Positions 42,968 through 52,628 of a stretch of DNA of 64,000 nt are shown one piece after another. The position numbers and the translations under genes were made by a program. The stretch comes from RGEC01 sp964475595 (GTDB lineage: Bacteria; Bacteroidota; Bacteroidia; NS11-12g; UBA955), in the NCBI GenBank assembly GCA_964475595.1, contig CAYYXG010000002.1, forward strand, positions 62,001-126,000, in the 5' to 3' direction. Under the pieces are notes generated by a model that was not told where the DNA came from, searched no databases, and saw nothing but the letters and a program-made list of their open reading frames with translations. Each line of letters begins with the position of its first letter. Position 1 is the stretch's first letter.

Positions 42968-45244
42968 ATGTACAGAATCCTGTTCGTTTTAATGATTTCT
43001 TGTGGGTTGAAATCCTTGTTTGCTCAGCCGGTTACCCACAATAAAAGTTATTATCTGTATGATACCTTAACTGTCAGCATGGGTAACGGACCGGTTGAAA
43101 CACCCTTTACCGGTGGGTTTAACTCTCCCCAGTTTGTGAATTTGGATTTAAATAATGATGGCATTCAGGACCTGGTGGTTTTCGATCGACACGATCAGAA
43201 AATTTTACCCTACATCCGCAAGAATAATCGCTGGATTTATGACAAACGCTATGAAAAAACCATTCCCAGACTAAATTTCTGGATTAGAATTGCCGACCTC
43301 AATAGCGATAACAAACCGGATATTTTCACCCTCAGCAATATCAGCAATCTGTCTATACACCTCAATATCACCCAGCCGGGTGATACAGAAATAAAATTCA
43401 AAGACTTGGGTTCACAGTATTTTAGAAATAAATACGACACTAATTTTTTTATTCAATATAATCCGTTGGGTTTGAGTAAGCTGGATTTGCCACACATTAG
43501 CGATTTGGATAATGATGGAGATGTGGATATTGTGTTCTATGATCCCTACAACCGCAGTTATTCCATGTTTCGCGACGTAAGGAGCGAAAAAGGATGGCCT
43601 AAGGATACCTGGGAATTTCAGGACATGGACTATTGCTTTGGGTATTTTAACGAAGGACTTGATAACAGTTTCATATTGGGTCAATGCATTTACCAGGAAA
43701 AGCTAAAGCCCCGCCACGTGGGAGGTGCCAGTTTGCTGATGTTTGATAACGACGAAGATGGGGATTTTGAAATGCTTGCATCCAATGTAGGTTTTTCTAA
43801 GCTGACATTGTTGAAAAACGGGAAAACGCAGACAGGAGGATACTACGACACCATGGTGCAGGTTGACAGTATATTTCCATCCAATAGCCGCAGAGCCGCT
43901 GATTTTATCTTCCCATCCGCTTTTTTAGCCGATGCAGACGCTGATGGTGTAAAGGATTTGTTGCTAGCACCTGCTGCTTCCGCCGATGTAAAAGAAACCC
44001 AGAATATCTGGTATTACAAGAACTATGGTAAGGAAAACAAGCCGGATTTTCGATTTGTGCAATCGGATTGGCTTACCGATAAAACCGTGGATCTTGGTGC
44101 CAGAAGTGCGGTGGCTTTTTGCGATTACGACAATGATGGCGACCAGGACCTGTTTGTTGCTTCCAATGGAGATTTTGAACTGACCGGTGGGCTGAACGAC
44201 CGTATCGCATTATTTGAGAACAAGGGAAGTAAAAACTTGCCGGAATTTGTTAAAATCAATGATGATTATTTAAATATATCTCAAAAAGGAATCGCAGACC
44301 TGATCATTAAATTTGGTGATGTAGATGGGGATAAAGACATTGATTTGTATTACGGAGAAAGGTTTGGTAAGGTGGGTTGGTACAGAAACACAGCCGGACC
44401 GGGTAAACCCCTCAATCTGGTTTCTGCCGATGATGATTTGATCAAAAATACCGTAGATCCGGGTATGGAAAATGCCGCACCTGCACTCATCAATTACAAC
44501 AACGATACCTTGCCGGATATGCTGGTAGGAATGTACAATGGCCGTGTGGCATTATATGTCAACCAAGGCAGTGTGGGTGCACCATCCTATGTGCTGGCAA
44601 TTAAAAATGCATGGGGCATGCGTGCCAATGAGTGGAGTAACGAAATTAACCCTGCCGGATTTTATTCCTTCGGCTATGCCATGCCAGAAGTTACAGACAT
44701 TGATAATGACGGGCAGCAAGATGTTTTGTTGGGTACATCGTTTGGAAAAGTGCGCCTTTATAAGCCCACCGGCCGCAGCATCTATGACAGTCTTTCAGCC
44801 ATTGAAGGATGGTTTTGGCAACGTACGGTATCAGACAGCATAGAGCCCGATTTAGGCAACCGCGTGAATGTGGCATCCGCAGACCTTAACAATGATTCCA
44901 TACCGGAATTGATTTTTGGAAATGGCCGAGGAGGATTGCATTTTGCCAAAATCCCCAATGCCAAAGTGGCAGGTTTGAGAAGATACGGTAACCTTGAAAC
45001 TCCCAATGTATATCCAAATCCCGCATTTGACAAGGTTACCATACACCGCAAATCGATTTCGGAACGATGGGAAATGCAATTGCTGGATGCGTCAGGACGT
45101 TTTTGCCGGCAATGGGTAATGTTGCCCGGTGAGCGTCATTTTAGTGCGCAAATTGCAGGGTTTAGTCCCGGTTTTTACACCATCAGCATATTCAACGGAC
45201 AGGGCAGATCGGCGGTGCCTTTATACATTGGCGTTAAGCCCTAA
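42968..45244 (+). CDS. Secreted FG-GAP/VCBS repeat protein with T9SS type A sorting domain
   Basis: 758 residues. Signal peptide ends CGLKSLFAQ. About ten FG-GAP-type calcium loops of the D-x-D/N-x-D-G form occur (DLNNDGIQD, DLDNDGDVD, DYDNDGDQD, DIDNDGQQD and others), giving a beta-propeller like integrin alpha heads. The last 75 residues (VYPNPAFDKVTI, LLDASGR, GFYTISIF) are the Por_Secre_tail type A signal for secretion through the type IX system. Ligand unknown. The 3' end overlaps the convergent ABC gene by 24 bases. Confidence 0.9.
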   Translation: MYRILFVLMISCGLKSLFAQPVTHNKSYYLYDTLTVSMGNGPVETPFTGGFNSPQFVNLDLNNDGIQDLVVFDRHDQKILPYIRKNNRWIYDKRYEKTIPRLNFWIRIADLNSDNKPDIFTLSNISNLSIHLNITQPGDTEIKFKDLGSQYFRNKYDTNFFIQYNPLGLSKLDLPHISDLDNDGDVDIVFYDPYNRSYSMFRDVRSEKGWPKDTWEFQDMDYCFGYFNEGLDNSFILGQCIYQEKLKPRHVGGASLLMFDNDEDGDFEMLASNVGFSKLTLLKNGKTQTGGYYDTMVQVDSIFPSNSRRAADFIFPSAFLADADADGVKDLLLAPAASADVKETQNIWYYKNYGKENKPDFRFVQSDWLTDKTVDLGARSAVAFCDYDNDGDQDLFVASNGDFELTGGLNDRIALFENKGSKNLPEFVKINDDYLNISQKGIADLIIKFGDVDGDKDIDLYYGERFGKVGWYRNTAGPGKPLNLVSADDDLIKNTVDPGMENAAPALINYNNDTLPDMLVGMYNGRVALYVNQGSVGAPSYVLAIKNAWGMRANEWSNEINPAGFYSFGYAMPEVTDIDNDGQQDVLLGTSFGKVRLYKPTGRSIYDSLSAIEGWFWQRTVSDSIEPDLGNRVNVASADLNNDSIPELIFGNGRGGLHFAKIPNAKVAGLRRYGNLETPNVYPNPAFDKVTIHRKSISERWEMQLLDASGRFCRQWVMLPGERHFSAQIAGFSPGFYTISIFNGQGRSAVPLYIGVKP

Positions 45245-45856
45245 GGCAAGGTGTATTTGTTTTTCGCAAACCGCATATTCCTCTTGACGGTTGGAGGCAA
45301 TTAATAGCAGTCGGTTTTGCCCAAAACGGTTCAGTAATTCATAAAACAATTGCTCGCCTGCCTTATCCAGGTTGGTGAACGGCTCATCCAATATCAGCAG
45401 GGGAGTGTCGCTCATGATGGCAAGACCCAGTTTTACCCTTTGCTTCATGCCGCTGCTGAAGGTAGCCAGGGGTTTTTGCATGGTTTTGCTGTCAAAACCG
45501 GAAAGGGAGGCAAATGTTTCAGCCCCACAGTCTTTTTGAAGCGGTTTTAAACGATGATGCTGCCTGAAAAGCTCTTGTATGTTAAGATCTTCATTAAGCT
45601 CCATGGCCGGTGAGGTGAGCGACACGTAACTATGAAGATTTTTGATGGAAACAGTTTCCTGGTTTTGGAAATGGTGGACGCTTCCTTCGGTGGGCAGCAG
45701 TTGTCCGCTGAGCAACAGTCCCAACGTGCTTTTTCCCGAGCCGTTAGGGCCTAATATGGCCCATTTTTCCCCCTCATTCAGGGTAAGTGACAAGTTTCTG
45801 AAGAGCCAGTGTCTGTTAAACGATTTTCCGCAATCCTTGAGGACAATGCTGAACAA
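45221..45856 (-). CDS. ABC transporter ATP-binding protein (CcmA-like)
   Basis: 211 residues: Walker A GPNGSGKST (about 36-44), signature FSSGMKQR (near 137), Walker B LLILDEP with FTNLD following. Closest in shape to single-domain haem-exporter ATPases of the CcmA group, and this window has a ccm operon lacking ccmA. But it sits with lpxA, and no ccmB is adjacent, so the partner permease and substrate are uncertain. 10 bases after lpxA. Confidence 0.8.
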   Translation of the reverse strand: MFSIVLKDCGKSFNRHWLFRNLSLTLNEGEKWAILGPNGSGKSTLGLLLSGQLLPTEGSVHHFQNQETVSIKNLHSYVSLTSPAMELNEDLNIQELFRQHHRLKPLQKDCGAETFASLSGFDSKTMQKPLATFSSGMKQRVKLGLAIMSDTPLLILDEPFTNLDKAGEQLFYELLNRFGQNRLLLIASNRQEEYAVCEKQIHLALGLNANV

Positions 45857-45866
45857 AGCGAAGTGA

Positions 45867-46649
45867 TTATTTGGTGATGTAGCCCTTCATGATACCGCGA
45901 TCAGATTCCTTGATGAACTGCAAAATCTCATCGCGTTCAGTGGTAGGGGTAAATTCGGTTTCAATGATTTTGATGGCTTTGGCCGTGTTGTATCCTTTTA
46001 CAAAAAGGTTCCGGTAGATATCCTGTATTTCGCTGATTTTCTCGGTGGAAAAATTGCGTCTGCGAAGTCCAATGCTGTTTACCCCTTCATAACTCAGCGG
46101 CTCACGGGCTGCTTTGGTGTAGGGTGGAACATCCTTACGAACCAGACTGCCGCCGCTAATCATGGCATGTCGTCCTATTTTCACAAACTGATGCACCAGC
46201 GCAGCACCGCCCAGAATGGCCCATTCACCTATGTGCACGTGGCCAGCCACCTGAACACTGTTAGCCAGAATGCAGTTGTCTTCTACCACACAATCGTGGG
46301 CAAGGTGTACATAGGCCATCAGCAGCACATTGGAACCCACTTTTGTGTATCCCTGGGCCTTAGTACCTTTATTGATGGTCACATATTCGCGAATGGTGGT
46401 ATTATCGCCAATGATGGTGAGGGTTTCTTCACCGTCAAATTTTAAATCCTGAGGAATGGCTCCGATTGACGCACCCGGGAAAATACGACAATTTTTTCCT
46501 ATGCGGCTGCCCTTGAAAATTACGGCCCCCGACATCACATGCGTACCTTCCCCAATTTCCACATTGGCATGAATAGTAACGAAAGGGTCTATTGTAACAT
46601 TATCGGCAATCTTAGCCGAGGGATGAACATATGCCAGGGGTTGAATCAT
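45867..46649 (-). CDS. lpxA: Acyl-ACP--UDP-N-acetylglucosamine O-acyltransferase
   Basis: First step of lipid A synthesis. 260 residues: left-handed beta-helix of hexapeptide repeats (1-180) and helical C-terminus. The catalytic-His segment MAYVHLAHDCVVEDN and GGAALVHQFVKIGRHAMI (near 140-157) are diagnostic. ATG 46649; -7 element 10 bases upstream. Confidence 0.95.
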   Translation of the reverse strand: MIQPLAYVHPSAKIADNVTIDPFVTIHANVEIGEGTHVMSGAVIFKGSRIGKNCRIFPGASIGAIPQDLKFDGEETLTIIGDNTTIREYVTINKGTKAQGYTKVGSNVLLMAYVHLAHDCVVEDNCILANSVQVAGHVHIGEWAILGGAALVHQFVKIGRHAMISGGSLVRKDVPPYTKAAREPLSYEGVNSIGLRRRNFSTEKISEIQDIYRNLFVKGYNTAKAIKIIETEFTPTTERDEILQFIKESDRGIMKGYITK

Positions 46650-46659
46650 AGTGGGTAGG

Positions 46660-46667
46660 CAAAATTA
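46660..46667 (-). promoter_or_regulatory. -7 promoter element of lpxA
   Basis: TAATTTTG on the minus strand, 10 bases before ATG 46649; indicates a promoter separate from lpxC. Confidence 0.5.
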
Positions 46668-46697
46668 ACCAATTATACAAAATTCAGAATGATCCGC

Positions 46698-47129
46698 TTA
46701 TTTGGCTTTTTTCCGTTTAAGCATCATCACAAAATCAGCTTCTTTGCTGTGGGTGGTGAGACTGATGTTGTCATCATCTTTAAATTCCAGTGAAGCCGTA
46801 TCTTTTTTAGGTGAACCCGGCATGCCTGAAATTAGTGATTTTCCATTATCAGAAATTTTCCAGGTACCTACTTCGGGTTGACCGCCAAATACCCGGGTCA
46901 TTTTTCCTTCTTTGGCAAATTCAATGGTGGCATTCCCTTTCATTTGCTGTATAATGCCCTCCATCATGCTTGCAATCATCAGCATATTAGAGTCATTTTG
47001 AGATTCTTTGGAAAGGGTTAATTTGGCATCCTGAACAACCCAATTCCCTTGAATTTTCTTCGAAGGATTTGAGCATGAAATGACACCAAACAGGGCGATT
47101 AAGCCCATGGAATAGATAAGTTTTTTCAT
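46698..47129 (-). CDS. Small lipoprotein, lipocalin-like fold
   Basis: 143 residues. Signal peptide with lipobox VISC (Cys about 19). The rest (IQGNWVVQDAKL, TIEFAKEGKMTRVFGG, GTWKISDNGKSLIS) has the beta-strand pattern of lipocalin-like Bacteroidota lipoproteins. Function unknown. ATG 47129 gives a normal signal peptide; it is inserted between lpxC-fabZ and lpxA. Confidence 0.8.
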   Translation of the reverse strand: MKKLIYSMGLIALFGVISCSNPSKKIQGNWVVQDAKLTLSKESQNDSNMLMIASMMEGIIQQMKGNATIEFAKEGKMTRVFGGQPEVGTWKISDNGKSLISGMPGSPKKDTASLEFKDDDNISLTTHSKEADFVMMLKRKKAK

Positions 47130-47191
47130 AGGTTTACGGGTCAAAGATACACGCATTTTGCTATCATGCGTTGCGGCATTAAAATATTCGA

Positions 47192-48598
47192 TTAGGATAT
47201 TTTGCTGATAAGCGCCGTCATCTCTGCTTCACTCACCAGTTTATCGCCCACAAATGCCTTGCCTGTCATGGTGCAGATTCCCCTGCGGATATCCAGCAGC
47301 TCCATTTTCATCACCAGGGTATCGCCGGGCACTACCTTATCCTTGAATTTGGCATTATCTATTTTTAGAAAATACGTGCTGTAATTTTCGGGATCAGGAA
47401 CAGTACTTAAAATCAGTACCCCGCCTGCCTGTGCCATGGCTTCCAGCTGCAATACGCCCGGCATAATGGGGTCACCGGGGAAGTGGCCGGCAAAAAAGGG
47501 CTGGTCGTAAGTGATATTTTTTACCGCAACAATAGTACGTTCATCCTTGCTCACAATCTTATCTACCAGTAGAAAAGGATGCTTGTGTGGCAGCATTTTA
47601 ATGATATCTGCCGTGTTATACAGCGGTTTGGCATTTACATCATATTGGGGCGGACCTTCCTGCTTGCGTCGCAATTCTTTTTTGATAACCTGTTTTATCT
47701 TTTTTGCAAAGGCCACATTGCTGGCATGACCGGGTCTTGCGGCCATGATTTGTCCTTTAATGGGCATGCCTGCGAGGGCAAGATCACCCACCATATCCAA
47801 GAGTTTATGCCTGGCAGGTTCATTTTGGAAACGCAGGTCCAGATTGTTTAAAATGCCTTCCTTACGAACTTCAACCGATGGTTTATTGAATACCTTGGCC
47901 AAGCGGTCCAGTTCATCCTGGGAAACCGCCCTGTCTACCACCACAATGGCATTGTTCAGGTCTCCACCTTTGATGAGGTTATTGGCCAGCAGCATTTCCA
48001 GTTCGTGCAGAAAACAGAACGTGCGGCAGGGAGCAATCTGGTGCTTAAATTCAGATATGTGGGTGAGGGCTGCATGTTGACTGCCCAAAACGGGGGAGTT
48101 GTAGTCCACCATTACCGTGAGGCGATATTCGTTCACTGGCATGGCAATGATTTCAACCTGATTTTCAGGATCGGTAAAGTGAATATTATAGGGGATTTCA
48201 AAATATTCTCTTTCAGCGTCAAGTTCCACAATTCCGCAGGCGGAGAGTGCCTCTACAAATGGTTTGCTGCTGCCATCCAAAATGGGCATTTCAGGCCCCG
48301 AAACATCCAACAAAACATTGTCGATTTCCATACCCACCAGTGCAGCCAGTACATGTTCTACAGTGCTGATTGAGGCTCCGTTTTTCTCCAGGGTTGTTCC
48401 GCGTGAAGTATCGGTAACAAGGTCGCAATCTGCTTCTATGATGGGTTGTCCGGGAAGATCTACCCTGCGGAATTTGTACCCGTGATGGGCCTCTGCAGGC
48501 TGAAAGGTGAGTGAAACCTCCGCTCCGGAGTGAAGACCAACGCCATGAAGGGTTACGGGGGCTTTTAGCGTGGTTTGTTTGGGGTTAATTTGGCTCAT
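47192..48598 (-). CDS. lpxC: Bifunctional LpxC deacetylase / FabZ dehydratase
   Basis: 468 residues. Residues 1-300: zinc-dependent UDP-3-O-acyl-N-acetylglucosamine deacetylase (STVEHVLAAL with zinc His, LRFQNEPARHKLLDMVGDL with zinc His/Asp). Residues about 320-468: FabZ hotdog dehydratase (LPHKHPFLLVDKI with catalytic His, GHFPGDPIMPGVLQLEAMAQ with catalytic Glu). The fusion is usual in Bacteroidota and joins lipid A commitment to fatty acid elongation. Start shares one base with the lpxD stop (TAATG). Confidence 0.96.
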   Translation of the reverse strand: MSQINPKQTTLKAPVTLHGVGLHSGAEVSLTFQPAEAHHGYKFRRVDLPGQPIIEADCDLVTDTSRGTTLEKNGASISTVEHVLAALVGMEIDNVLLDVSGPEMPILDGSSKPFVEALSACGIVELDAEREYFEIPYNIHFTDPENQVEIIAMPVNEYRLTVMVDYNSPVLGSQHAALTHISEFKHQIAPCRTFCFLHELEMLLANNLIKGGDLNNAIVVVDRAVSQDELDRLAKVFNKPSVEVRKEGILNNLDLRFQNEPARHKLLDMVGDLALAGMPIKGQIMAARPGHASNVAFAKKIKQVIKKELRRKQEGPPQYDVNAKPLYNTADIIKMLPHKHPFLLVDKIVSKDERTIVAVKNITYDQPFFAGHFPGDPIMPGVLQLEAMAQAGGVLILSTVPDPENYSTYFLKIDNAKFKDKVVPGDTLVMKMELLDIRRGICTMTGKAFVGDKLVSEAEMTALISKIS

Positions 48599-49653
48599 TA
48601 TATGTTTGAGGAATTGTCTTTTTGATCTTTCAATTTTTCGAGTTCGCGGGCCAGTTGCTTCATTTCGTTCAGCATGTCGGGTAATTTCTTGAAGGCAGCC
48701 CAGCTCCTGAACTGTTCTTTAATGGGGCTGGCAGGTGAACCTATCCAATTGGTACCCGTTTCATCTATGCTCTTGGTGACTCCTGACTGTGCCCCAATGC
48801 CTGTGCGGTCTGCAATGCTGATGTGCCCTACAAAGCCCACCTGACCGCCAATCTGGCAATTGTTTCCTATTTTGGTACTGCCGCTTACTCCGGTTTGCGA
48901 AGCAATGACAGTATTGGCACCAATTTCAGCGTTGTGGGCAACCTGAATGAGATTATCCAGTTTGGTTCCCCTGCGAATGATGGTGCTTCCCATGGTGGCC
49001 CTGTCAATACTGCAGTTACTGCCAATTTCCACATCATCTTCTATAACTACATTGCCTATTTGCGGAATCTTGGCATAGGTATCGCCGATGGGCGCAAAAC
49101 CAAATCCGTCGCTGCCAATAACCGTGCCTGCATGGATAATACAGTTGTTACCAATATGGCAACCCGCATAGATTTTTACCCCCGGAAATAAGGTGCAGTT
49201 CTCTCCAATAACCACGCCTTTACCTACAAACACCTGCGGGTAAATCTGAGTGTTGTTTCCAATGCTTGCGTCCTCGTCCACGTAGGCCGTTGCTCCGATA
49301 AAAACATCCAAGCCAACTGTAGCGGATGAATGGATGTAACTGCCGTTTTCTATCCCTTTTTTGGGCTCATTGGGATTGAACCAGGCGTTAAGCACCATAC
49401 AAAAAGCAAAGTAGGGGTTAGCATGCCTAATGATGGCAAATGATATCGGCTGTGCGGGTTTAAAATCAAAAGGAACAATGACTGCAGCTGCCTTGGTCGC
49501 GTAAAGTTGTGCTTCGTATTTAGGGTTAGCAAAGAAGCAAAGGGTTCGTTCATCCGCTTCTTCCAGTTTTCCCGGTACGGAAATTTCGATATCGGCATTG
49601 CCTTCTATGACAGCACCGGTAATTCTGGCAATTTCAGCAATGCGGATTTCCAT
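48598..49653 (-). CDS. lpxD: UDP-3-O-acylglucosamine N-acyltransferase
   Basis: 351 residues: N-terminal uridine-binding domain (1-100), hexapeptide beta-helix (105-300) with NCIIHAGTVIGSDGFGFAP and QVAHNAEIGANTVIASQTG (catalytic His region near 242), and a helical C-terminus that trimerises. Third acylation step in lipid A synthesis. First gene of the lpx operon; ATG 49653. Confidence 0.96.
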   Translation of the reverse strand: MEIRIAEIARITGAVIEGNADIEISVPGKLEEADERTLCFFANPKYEAQLYATKAAAVIVPFDFKPAQPISFAIIRHANPYFAFCMVLNAWFNPNEPKKGIENGSYIHSSATVGLDVFIGATAYVDEDASIGNNTQIYPQVFVGKGVVIGENCTLFPGVKIYAGCHIGNNCIIHAGTVIGSDGFGFAPIGDTYAKIPQIGNVVIEDDVEIGSNCSIDRATMGSTIIRRGTKLDNLIQVAHNAEIGANTVIASQTGVSGSTKIGNNCQIGGQVGFVGHISIADRTGIGAQSGVTKSIDETGTNWIGSPASPIKEQFRSWAAFKKLPDMLNEMKQLARELEKLKDQKDNSSNI

Positions 49654-49664
49654 AATTGTAGTTG

Positions 49665-49672
49665 CAAAAATA
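49665..49672 (-). promoter_or_regulatory. -7 promoter element of lpxD
   Basis: TATTTTTG on the minus strand, exact consensus, 11 bases before ATG 49653. Confidence 0.55.
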
Positions 49673-49701
49673 AGTACTAATTTCCAAAGCAGGCATTTGC
49701 C

Positions 49702-49709
49702 TATATTTG
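49702..49709 (+). promoter_or_regulatory. -7 promoter element of moaD (leaderless)
   Basis: TATATTTG, exact consensus, ends 4 bases before ATG 49714. Confidence 0.6.
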
Positions 49710-49713
49710 CTGA

Positions 49714-49941
49714 ATGGTGAATGTATTGTTGTTTGGACGGTTGGCGGAGATTTGTGGTCAGTCCAGCTTCTTTTTTGACATGGCAGATACCGATACCATC
49801 AACGAGAAACTAAGAAATGATTTTCCGGAACTGCAACAGCTGAGTTTTGCTGTGGCGGTGAATCAAATTCTAATCAGTAGAAATACGGCCTTAAAGAACG
49901 GCGATGAGGTTGCACTGATGCCGCCGTACAGCGGAGGATAA
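49714..49941 (+). CDS. moaD: Molybdopterin synthase small subunit
   Basis: 75 residues, ubiquitin-like fold, ending PPYSGG; the terminal Gly-Gly is the site of adenylation and thiocarboxylation. Works with MoaE to place sulfur in molybdopterin. First gene of moaD-moeB-moaE. ATG 49714; GTG 49717 is also possible. Confidence 0.92.
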   Translation: MVNVLLFGRLAEICGQSSFFFDMADTDTINEKLRNDFPELQQLSFAVAVNQILISRNTALKNGDEVALMPPYSGG

Positions 49942-49945
49942 AATC

Positions 49946-50725
49946 ATGGACGGCTATTTCCGTCGGCAAATACAATTGGGTGAAATAGGGGAAGCAGGGC
50001 AACAAAAACTGCTTTCATCAAAGGTGCTTGTGGTCGGTGCAGGAGGACTGGGTTGTTCATTGCTATTACAACTGGCTTCCTGTGGCGTGGGTGAAATTAC
50101 ATTGGTTGATTTTGACACGGTAGAGTACCACAATTTGCACAGGCAAACACTCTTTGCTCCGGATGACGTGGGCAAATACAAAGCAACGCAGGCGGCTGAT
50201 TTTTTATCTGAGCGATATCCACATTGTAGGATAAACGCGGTCAATACTCCTTTTGATGCCGATATGGCTGTATCTCTGGTGCCCCAATTCGATATTTTGG
50301 TAGATTGCACCGATAATTTGCCTGTGCGCTATTTGATGGATGATGCGGCCCGTATATTCGGCAAAACCTGGGTTCATGCTGCGGTGAGTAAATTTGGGTT
50401 GCAGTGGGCAATGTTCAAGCCCATGGAGGGTTTTGCCTATCGGAATGTATTTCCGGTGCCGCCGAATCCGCTATTTATGGGGCAATGCCAAACGGAAGGG
50501 ATATTGGGCTCTGTGTCTGCACTGGCGGGGAATTTGCAGGCAAACATGGTGTTAAATTCCCTGCTGGGATTGAGTGAATTGTCCGGAAAGATATTTCACA
50601 TGAACACAAAAAGTGGAGTAACCTATTCGCTGAATTATGACGCAAAACCCATTGCAACACCTGAAAACACAGACGCTATCCTAACATTCAATTACGAGGC
50701 ATTTTGCCGAAATTTTAATCCATGA
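49946..50725 (+). CDS. moeB: MoeB/ThiF-family adenylyltransferase
   Basis: 259 residues. ATP-binding LVVGAGGLGCSLL (about 29-41), VDFDTVEYHNLHRQTLF (with the Arg finger), VDCTDN and GQCQTEGILG. It should activate the MoaD Gly-Gly end. The two CxxC zinc pairs of E. coli MoeB are absent, so zinc may not be bound. Between moaD (4 bases) and moaE (4-base overlap), which supports MoeB over ThiF. Confidence 0.9.
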   Translation: MDGYFRRQIQLGEIGEAGQQKLLSSKVLVVGAGGLGCSLLLQLASCGVGEITLVDFDTVEYHNLHRQTLFAPDDVGKYKATQAADFLSERYPHCRINAVNTPFDADMAVSLVPQFDILVDCTDNLPVRYLMDDAARIFGKTWVHAAVSKFGLQWAMFKPMEGFAYRNVFPVPPNPLFMGQCQTEGILGSVSALAGNLQANMVLNSLLGLSELSGKIFHMNTKSGVTYSLNYDAKPIATPENTDAILTFNYEAFCRNFNP

Positions 50726-51171
50726 AAGAAGAAAAAAAAGAAATGAAAGTGTTTGTTGATGGCCCCATAACACCTGCATTTATTGCAGACAGTCTGGCTA
50801 AGCATACCACAAAGCATTCCATCGGAGCCCACAGTATGTTTATGGGGCAGGTGAGGGCAGATATGAATGAAAACGGACAAACGGTTGTTGCCATTGAATA
50901 TGAGGCCTACCGGGATATGGCCGTTCAGACACTTCATCGGATTCGGGAGGATGCTTTTGCGAAATACAACCTCACCTGCATGCACATATACCATAGTTTA
51001 GGTTTGGTGAAGACCGGAGAGATTTCCCTTTTTGTATTCACATCATCCGCCCATCGGCGCCCTGCAATTGAGGCCTGCGACTATCTGGTGGAACGCATTA
51101 AAAAGGAAGTTCAGATTTGGGGTAAAGAAATTCTGGAATCCGGTGGAGCCCACTGGAAACAGCCCGGCTAA
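50722..51171 (+). CDS. moaE: Molybdopterin synthase large subunit
   Basis: 149 residues. GAHSMFMGQVR near 33-43, VVAIEYEAYRDMA, and RIKKEVQIWGKEI near 127-139 with the catalytic lysine region. Converts cyclic pyranopterin monophosphate to molybdopterin with MoaD. Converges with fdhD (4-base overlap of the 3' ends). Confidence 0.94.
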   Translation: MKEEKKEMKVFVDGPITPAFIADSLAKHTTKHSIGAHSMFMGQVRADMNENGQTVVAIEYEAYRDMAVQTLHRIREDAFAKYNLTCMHIYHSLGLVKTGEISLFVFTSSAHRRPAIEACDYLVERIKKEVQIWGKEILESGGAHWKQPG

Positions 51172-51995
51172 AGCGCACCGTTGTAAATATTAAAACGGTT
51201 TTCACGTAAAAAACCGATAAGGGTAATGCCAAACTCTCTTGCGCAATCTACGGCCAGACTGCTGGGGGCACCTACCGCGCAAACGTGTTTAATGCCTGCC
51301 ATGCCCGCTTTTTGCATCAGTTCAAAGCTGGCTCTGCCGCTGAGTAGAAGAATGTGTTCATCCAAGGGAGTATTGCCATCCAATAGGGATCTGCCAATGA
51401 GTTTGTCCAGGGCGTTGTGTCTTCCCACATCTTCTCTGAGGTAAAGCAAATTTCCGGTAGTGTCAAACAAACCCGATGCGTGCAGGCCTCCTGTGGTTTC
51501 AAAGGTTTCCTGCTGCTGCCTGAGAATTTGTGGCAATGTTAAAATAAGATCAGCAGGCAGGGAAGGTGTTGATTTGCCTGAAGCCGGCGGCATCTGTGTA
51601 TTCAACGAATCCAGGCTGCTTTTGCCGCAAACCCCGCAACTGCTGCTGGTGTAGAAATTGCGTTGCAGTTGGGAAGGATTAAAAAATAAATCAGGGCTTA
51701 ACGAAACCAAAATATAATTGCTGGGTATCCCCGGTAGGGTATGAATGTGTTTTGCCGATAAAACATCTGTTAGGTTGTGAATGATGCCTTCCGTAAAAAG
51801 GAATCCTACAGCCAGTTCATCATCATTACCCGGTGTGCGCATGGTGATGCTGAGCGGTTGGATAATGCGGTTTTCTTCAGGGCCGAATTCTATCCGAATT
51901 TCAAGCGGTTCTTCCACAGAAACAGCATCCGTTTTTAGGGTAAAAACGCCATTTTCAAATCTTTGCAAGTCAATATGGTGCTGTTTCTCATTCAT
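51168..51995 (-). CDS. fdhD: Formate dehydrogenase accessory sulfurtransferase
   Basis: 275 residues. SSSCGVCGKSSLD (near 117-129) contains the CxxC that carries sulfur from a cysteine desulfurase to the Mo-bis-guanine-dinucleotide cofactor; later REDVGRHNALDKLIG and LSGRASFELMQKA. Its presence implies a formate dehydrogenase or similar enzyme elsewhere. Overlaps mobA by 8 bases. Confidence 0.94.
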   Translation of the reverse strand: MNEKQHHIDLQRFENGVFTLKTDAVSVEEPLEIRIEFGPEENRIIQPLSITMRTPGNDDELAVGFLFTEGIIHNLTDVLSAKHIHTLPGIPSNYILVSLSPDLFFNPSQLQRNFYTSSSCGVCGKSSLDSLNTQMPPASGKSTPSLPADLILTLPQILRQQQETFETTGGLHASGLFDTTGNLLYLREDVGRHNALDKLIGRSLLDGNTPLDEHILLLSGRASFELMQKAGMAGIKHVCAVGAPSSLAVDCAREFGITLIGFLRENRFNIYNGAL

Positions 51996-52566
51996 GTTTT
52001 TGTGCGATTATAGCGGCCCTTGCTTCGGGTGTGTCTGCACTTTTCAAAACTATGGCATTTGCATGGTCCAAGCATAATGCGGAGGATTGTTTGATAAAAA
52101 CAGACAACGAATCATTTCCCTGGTTAAAAAAATCAAGCAGCTTATGGCCTGCAGAATGCGTGTAAAACGCAATTAGGGGCTCAGGAATAGAAGAATCAGG
52201 GTGCTTGTAGCAGATAACGTCAAACGCTTCTTTTTCGGCCAATAGAAGCGAAGTAATCGTGGTTTTGTCGAGGTTTGGGTAATCACAGCCCAGCAGCAGC
52301 CAGTTCCCTTGTAGGGTATGAAAAGCAGACAACAGGCCGGAAATTGGCCCGTGGTCGGAAAATTCAGCGCGGTCGAGGATCACAGGCAAATCTGCATACA
52401 AGGGTTTTTGCTCTTCACGGCAGCTGATAAAGGCTTCAAGTTGCAGAGACCTAACCATGTTATATAGGTGATGCACTTGTGGCTGGCCGTGATATGTGAG
52501 CAAACCCTTGGGCTGTCCCATTCTGCGGCTTTCACCGCCTGCCAAAATCAAAACCCGTGTTTGCAC
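51988..52566 (-). CDS. mobA: Molybdenum cofactor guanylyltransferase
   Basis: 192 residues. LILAGGESRRMGQPKG (6-21) is the nucleotide-binding loop; LLGCDYPNLD holds the metal Asp. Adds GMP to form the guanine dinucleotide cofactor. Start GTG 52566, divergent from moaA. Confidence 0.92.
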   Translation of the reverse strand: MQTRVLILAGGESRRMGQPKGLLTYHGQPQVHHLYNMVRSLQLEAFISCREEQKPLYADLPVILDRAEFSDHGPISGLLSAFHTLQGNWLLLGCDYPNLDKTTITSLLLAEKEAFDVICYKHPDSSIPEPLIAFYTHSAGHKLLDFFNQGNDSLSVFIKQSSALCLDHANAIVLKSADTPEARAAIIAQKHE

Positions 52567-52615
52567 AAGGCAAAGTTAATTCCCGGAAACGTTTTCAAAT
52601 CCCATGTAAGCATGA

Positions 52616-52623
52616 TATTTTTG
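52616..52623 (+). promoter_or_regulatory. -7 promoter element of moaA (leaderless)
   Basis: TATTTTTG, exact consensus, ends 5 bases before TTG 52629. Confidence 0.55.
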
Positions 52624-52628
52624 AAGCA

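Noticed and set aside
52557..52628. GTG 52557 as start of moaA
   Set aside because: It overlaps the divergent mobA start and lies upstream of the -7 element; the extra residues are not part of the MoaA family.
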